From contig NW_014013148.1 in NCBI RefSeq assembly GCF_000611645.1, positions 4,144-27,128 on the forward strand: 22,985 bases of DNA, in the 5' to 3' direction. This DNA is from Monoraphidium neglectum. Lineage: Eukaryota > Chlorophyta > Chlorophyceae > Sphaeropleales > Selenastraceae. Below are positions 19,770-22,985 of this stretch, piece after piece (position 1 is the first letter of the stretch; each line of letters begins with the position of its first letter). Below the pieces are notes generated by a model that was not told the origin of the DNA, did no database searches, and saw nothing but the letters and a program-made list of their open reading frames with translations. The translations under genes were made by a program, and so were the position numbers.

Positions 19770-22700
19770 TCGTGGTTTGGCAGCGGGCGCGCATCGACGC
19801 CGCCCACTCCAGCGGCGGTCAAGGTGCCGCAGGGGAAGCCACTGCTGCTGATCGGCTTCAACGAGTCAACACACAAGTGGGAGGTCAACCCCGAGGCGGC
19901 CACGGTGCTGCAGCGCGTGCCGGGCCCCCTGTGCACGCTGGCCGTATGTGGGCGTGCGCGTCAGGGCAAGAGCTTCCTGCTCAACACGCTGCTGGGACGC
20001 CTGACGGGGCAGGTGGGCCACGCTGCTTCGGGACCCGCGCTGTATTGGAGCGCGTGAATGGGCGGGCTGCCTGCAAACCTGTTATGCAGCGAACGTCGAG
20101 CGGCGTGGGGGCGTCACAGGGCGGCCAGCGAGCTTGTGCCCTGCCTTGCTGTCTGTACAGCCACGTCCCACCCCACCGCCCGATGCCCAATCGCACTCCC
20201 ACCCATCGTGCCCCCCTTCACCCCCAGGAGCTGCCCCAGGGCTTCAAGGTGTCGCCAACACAGCACTCGTGCACGCGTGGCCTGTGGATGTGGAGCGTGC
20301 CCATACCCATGAAGGACGCGGACGGGCGACCCTGCAACCTGGTGAGCTGCCCGCCCCGAGGCGGCGATGGGGTGTGGGGAAAGGGCCTGGTCATTGCGCG
20401 CGCGTGCTGACTAGAACGGCTGAGATTTGCGGTCTTCGACCGCCTTACACTTGTCATCGCAGCTGGCGCGCAGGACGTCCAGTTCCCGGCGTCACCCTCA
20501 CCTGCTGCCTCCCCCCATCTCACCATCAAAAACCTACGCCCCAGCTGCTGGTTGACTGTGAGGGCGTGGACGCGGTGGACCAGGGCCAGAAGCACAGCGC
20601 GCAGGTCTTCAGCCTGGCGGTGCTGCTGTCCAGCATGTTCGTATACAACCAGGTCGGGGCCATAGACGCGGTCGCGCTGGAGCGCCTGGCCATGGTCTGC
20701 GAGCTCGCAAAGCGCATCAAGGAGCGCAGCGCGACCAGCGGCCGCGGAGGCGGGCAGGCAGACTTCCACCCAGCGTTTGTGTGGCTGCTGCGCGACTTCC
20801 AGCTGCAGCTCGCGGCGGCTGGTGTCGTCAGGGGCGGCAAGGGGGGCATCAGCGCAGGGCAATACCTGGAGGAGGTGCTGGCGGATGTGAGGGGCGGCGG
20901 CGGCGCTGACGAGGACAACCGCAACCAGGTGCGCTGACGGGGCGATACCCAGGCTTAACAGACACATTTCGGTCTATTGAGCCTCCGGGCTGGCCATGAG
21001 TGCGCAGGTACGAGTGGCTGCAGCTGTGGATCCTCACAATACCACCGCTGTCCCAGCGCCCACCACCACTCTGTTCCCCCTCGCCCTCACACCCAGATGC
21101 GCGCCACCATCCGCGCTGTCTTCCCGGACCGTGACGCCCACACCCTGCTGCGGCCCATGCTGCGGGAGGAGGACCTCAACCGGCTGGACACCGTGGCCTA
21201 CTCCAAGCTCAGGCCAGAGTTTCAGAAGGTGGTCAGGGGTTGTAAGGGGCAGGGGTTGGTATGTCCGGGGGAAGGATGAGGGTAGAGGGGAACGGGAGGG
21301 TGCTTTGGAGGCCGACATTGGTCTTGGGACGCGGGTAGGCTGCTGTCCTGGTTTAATTGCAATCGGGTGCGAGTCAACCTCACTGACCATCCAGATGGTG
21401 GCTGGGCATGAGCTGGCAGGCATGAGACGTGTTGTATCTTGGTGTTGCGGTGCTCTTGTTCTTTCGGACCACCCACCCTCCCCCACCCGAACCCTCACCT
21501 TCACCCCTATCCACCCCACCCCAAACAAGGGCATGGAGGACCTGATGGCTCTGCTGCGCTCCAAGGCGCATCCCCTGCAGTTTGCGGGCACCATGGTGTC
21601 GGGCCGCGTCTACTCGCAGCTGGCGGGGGCCTACGTGACGGCGCTCAACGAGGGCGCGGTGCCACAGCTCGTCACGGCATGGCAGGTGCTCACTGCGGCT
21701 TGCGTAAAATGGTGTCCAGCTGACATGCCGGCAGGCTGAGCTTCCAAAATTGAATCGGACAGACAGTGTCAGCGTACTTGCTGTCTATGTCTTCCCTAAT
21801 GCCTCTCCAGGCCTCGTGGACCTCGGTCACAACGCCACTTCCCACTTTCACCCACCACACAACCCCTCTGCGACAGGGCATCGCGCGCGCTGAGTGCCAA
21901 AAGGCGTATGACGCCGCCCTGGGGGCCTTCTCCACCGGCTTCAGGGAGGAGGGCTGCGGGGACGAGGCGGCGCTGTTTGACAGATACACGGTGGGGCACG
22001 CGAGGATCCAGCGCCCCTCTGCCCCAGCAGGCCTGCATGACGGCCTGGCCTGCCCCTGTCATGGATGCTGGATGGCTGGAGGTTGGGCTTGCACAACTCA
22101 GCTGACCCTAAAGTGCTGTCCGCTCCCCCCCCCTTCCCCCTCCCCAAACCCCCGCCCCTCCAGGCGTCCCTGGCCTCTGCCGTGAGGTCGTTCAAGGAGT
22201 CGGCCCTGGGGGACCCTGTGCTGGTGGGGGAGTATGAGGAGCGGCTGAGGAAGGTGGGTGCTCGCGCAGGCAGATGTTGTTCTTGCAGCGATGCGCGGTT
22301 GGTAAGGCTGCAATACATTGCAGCCGCTCAGGATCGTGTCACATTGGCTAAGCAGCCGCGCCATCACGACATGAGGCACATCTTGCCAGCATCAGGAGGC
22401 AATGCCAACCCTCTGTCACATGCGCACACGTAAGCACTCGCGCACGCACGCGCTTGAACACACCAACATACAGGCACGCAATCATGCACATAAGCACTCG
22501 CCCTCTCTTTCTCTGTCTCATGTATCAACCCGGCCAGCAGTCTCGTTTCATGTGCTACTGGGGGCTTGGCTTGATTGCGTGTAGTGGCCGTGGCTTGCGC
22601 CCTTTTTCCCACCCAACCCCATCCCTCAACCTCATCGCCCCCTCCCCCCCCCTACCAGGTGGCGGAGGAGCGCTTCACCGCCGCGCGCACCAAGCTCAAG

Positions 22701-22985
22701 GCCACCAGCGAGCGCGCCGCCGAGGCCATGCTGGGTGCGGAGCACGTCAAGCTGCGGGCCATGATGGAGGCCCCGGGGGCCAGCCTCGACACCATAGAGG
22801 CCGAGCTCAAGAGGTGGGGGGGGGAGGGGGGGGACACCCTTGTGATACTGGGCCATGGGCGCGTGCGCGTGGCAAAACGCTGACGGGCCCGCATTGTCAT
22901 CGCTGCAGGGGGCAACGCGGCGACCCCATCTTTGCAACAGCACCGGCGCTCCCGTGAGGCGCGACTTCACGCCACCCTAGCGCTC
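19770..22985 (+). CDS. guanylate-binding protein (GBP) family large GTPase (5' exon uncertain, 3' end outside window)
   Basis: Nine visible exons keep phase: 19770-20012, 20228-20341, 20545-20928, 21097-21228, 21530-21685, 21877-21990, 22164-22253, 22659-22813 and 22909 onward. The GTPase domain shows the P-loop GRARQGKSFLLNTLLG, a switch-I threonine in HSCTRGLWMW, the DxxG motif in LLVDCEGVD, and the GBP/atlastin-type R-D guanine motif in FVWLLRDF. It continues as in plant GBP-like proteins: IRAVFPDRDAHTLLRP, LDTVAYSKLRPEF, GTMVSGRVYSQLAGAYV, LNEGAVPQL, then a helical C-terminal region (AECQKAYDAALGAF, VAEERFTAARTKLKATSERA) likely to form a helical bundle or coiled coil. Family members are dynamin-superfamily GTPases acting at membranes. 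The first coding exon is probably upstream; ATG CAG at 19569 is a candidate. In-frame codons stay open to the window end, so the protein is partial. Confidence 0.88.

Noticed and set aside
1..22985. CRISPR arrays, prophage or bacterial defence systems
   Set aside because: Intron-rich eukaryotic genes fill the window; no spaced direct repeats of CRISPR type were found.

Overview
The window is nuclear DNA of a green alga, most likely a core chlorophyte (Chlorophyceae or Trebouxiophyceae). The basis is GC-rich sequence, many short GT-AG introns with long C/T tracts before the acceptor, glutamine/alanine/glycine low-complexity inserts in otherwise conserved proteins, TGTAA-type poly(A) signals, and a plant/algal gene set. 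A cilium gene (CFAP96) implies that the organism or its lineage makes flagellated cells. I see no rRNA, tRNA, transposon, CRISPR or bacterial operon. Exon boundaries were placed by eye from homology, splice signals and reading-phase closure, so the models are predictions.

Layout, left to right: (1) minus strand, <1-5965: a large calcium-activated (BK/Slo-type) potassium channel with two RCK domains, whose 3' end is outside the window; (2) plus, 6180-8221: a DUF218/YdcF-like protein with an organelle presequence, divergent from gene 1; (3) plus, about 9659-10675: an unrecognised polyglutamine protein with a hydrophobic C-terminus; (4) minus, 11239-12207: a mitochondrial S1-domain protein, probably ribosomal; (5) plus, 12450-14043: a plastid heme-oxygenase-like protein whose proximal histidine position is alanine; (6) minus, 14248-16453: a CFAP96 (DUF4586) ciliary protein; (7) minus, 17137-19254: a plastid-type isoprenylcysteine/phospholipid methyltransferase-like membrane protein, containing three microexons; (8) plus, about 19770->22985: a guanylate-binding-protein (GBP) family large GTPase, whose 3' end is outside the window.

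Genes 1/2, 4/5 and 7/8 are divergent pairs sharing short promoters. Genes 3/4 and 5/6 converge, and in both pairs the TGTAA signals suggest overlapping 3' ends. No common pathway links the genes; this is an ordinary gene-dense algal interval. The points most worth a second look are the heme-oxygenase-like protein without its iron ligand, the algal BK channel that lacks an acidic calcium bowl and has a very long RCK1-RCK2 linker, the microexons in gene 7, the two convergent 3' overlaps, and a 12-bp inverted repeat in the gene 1/2 promoter.
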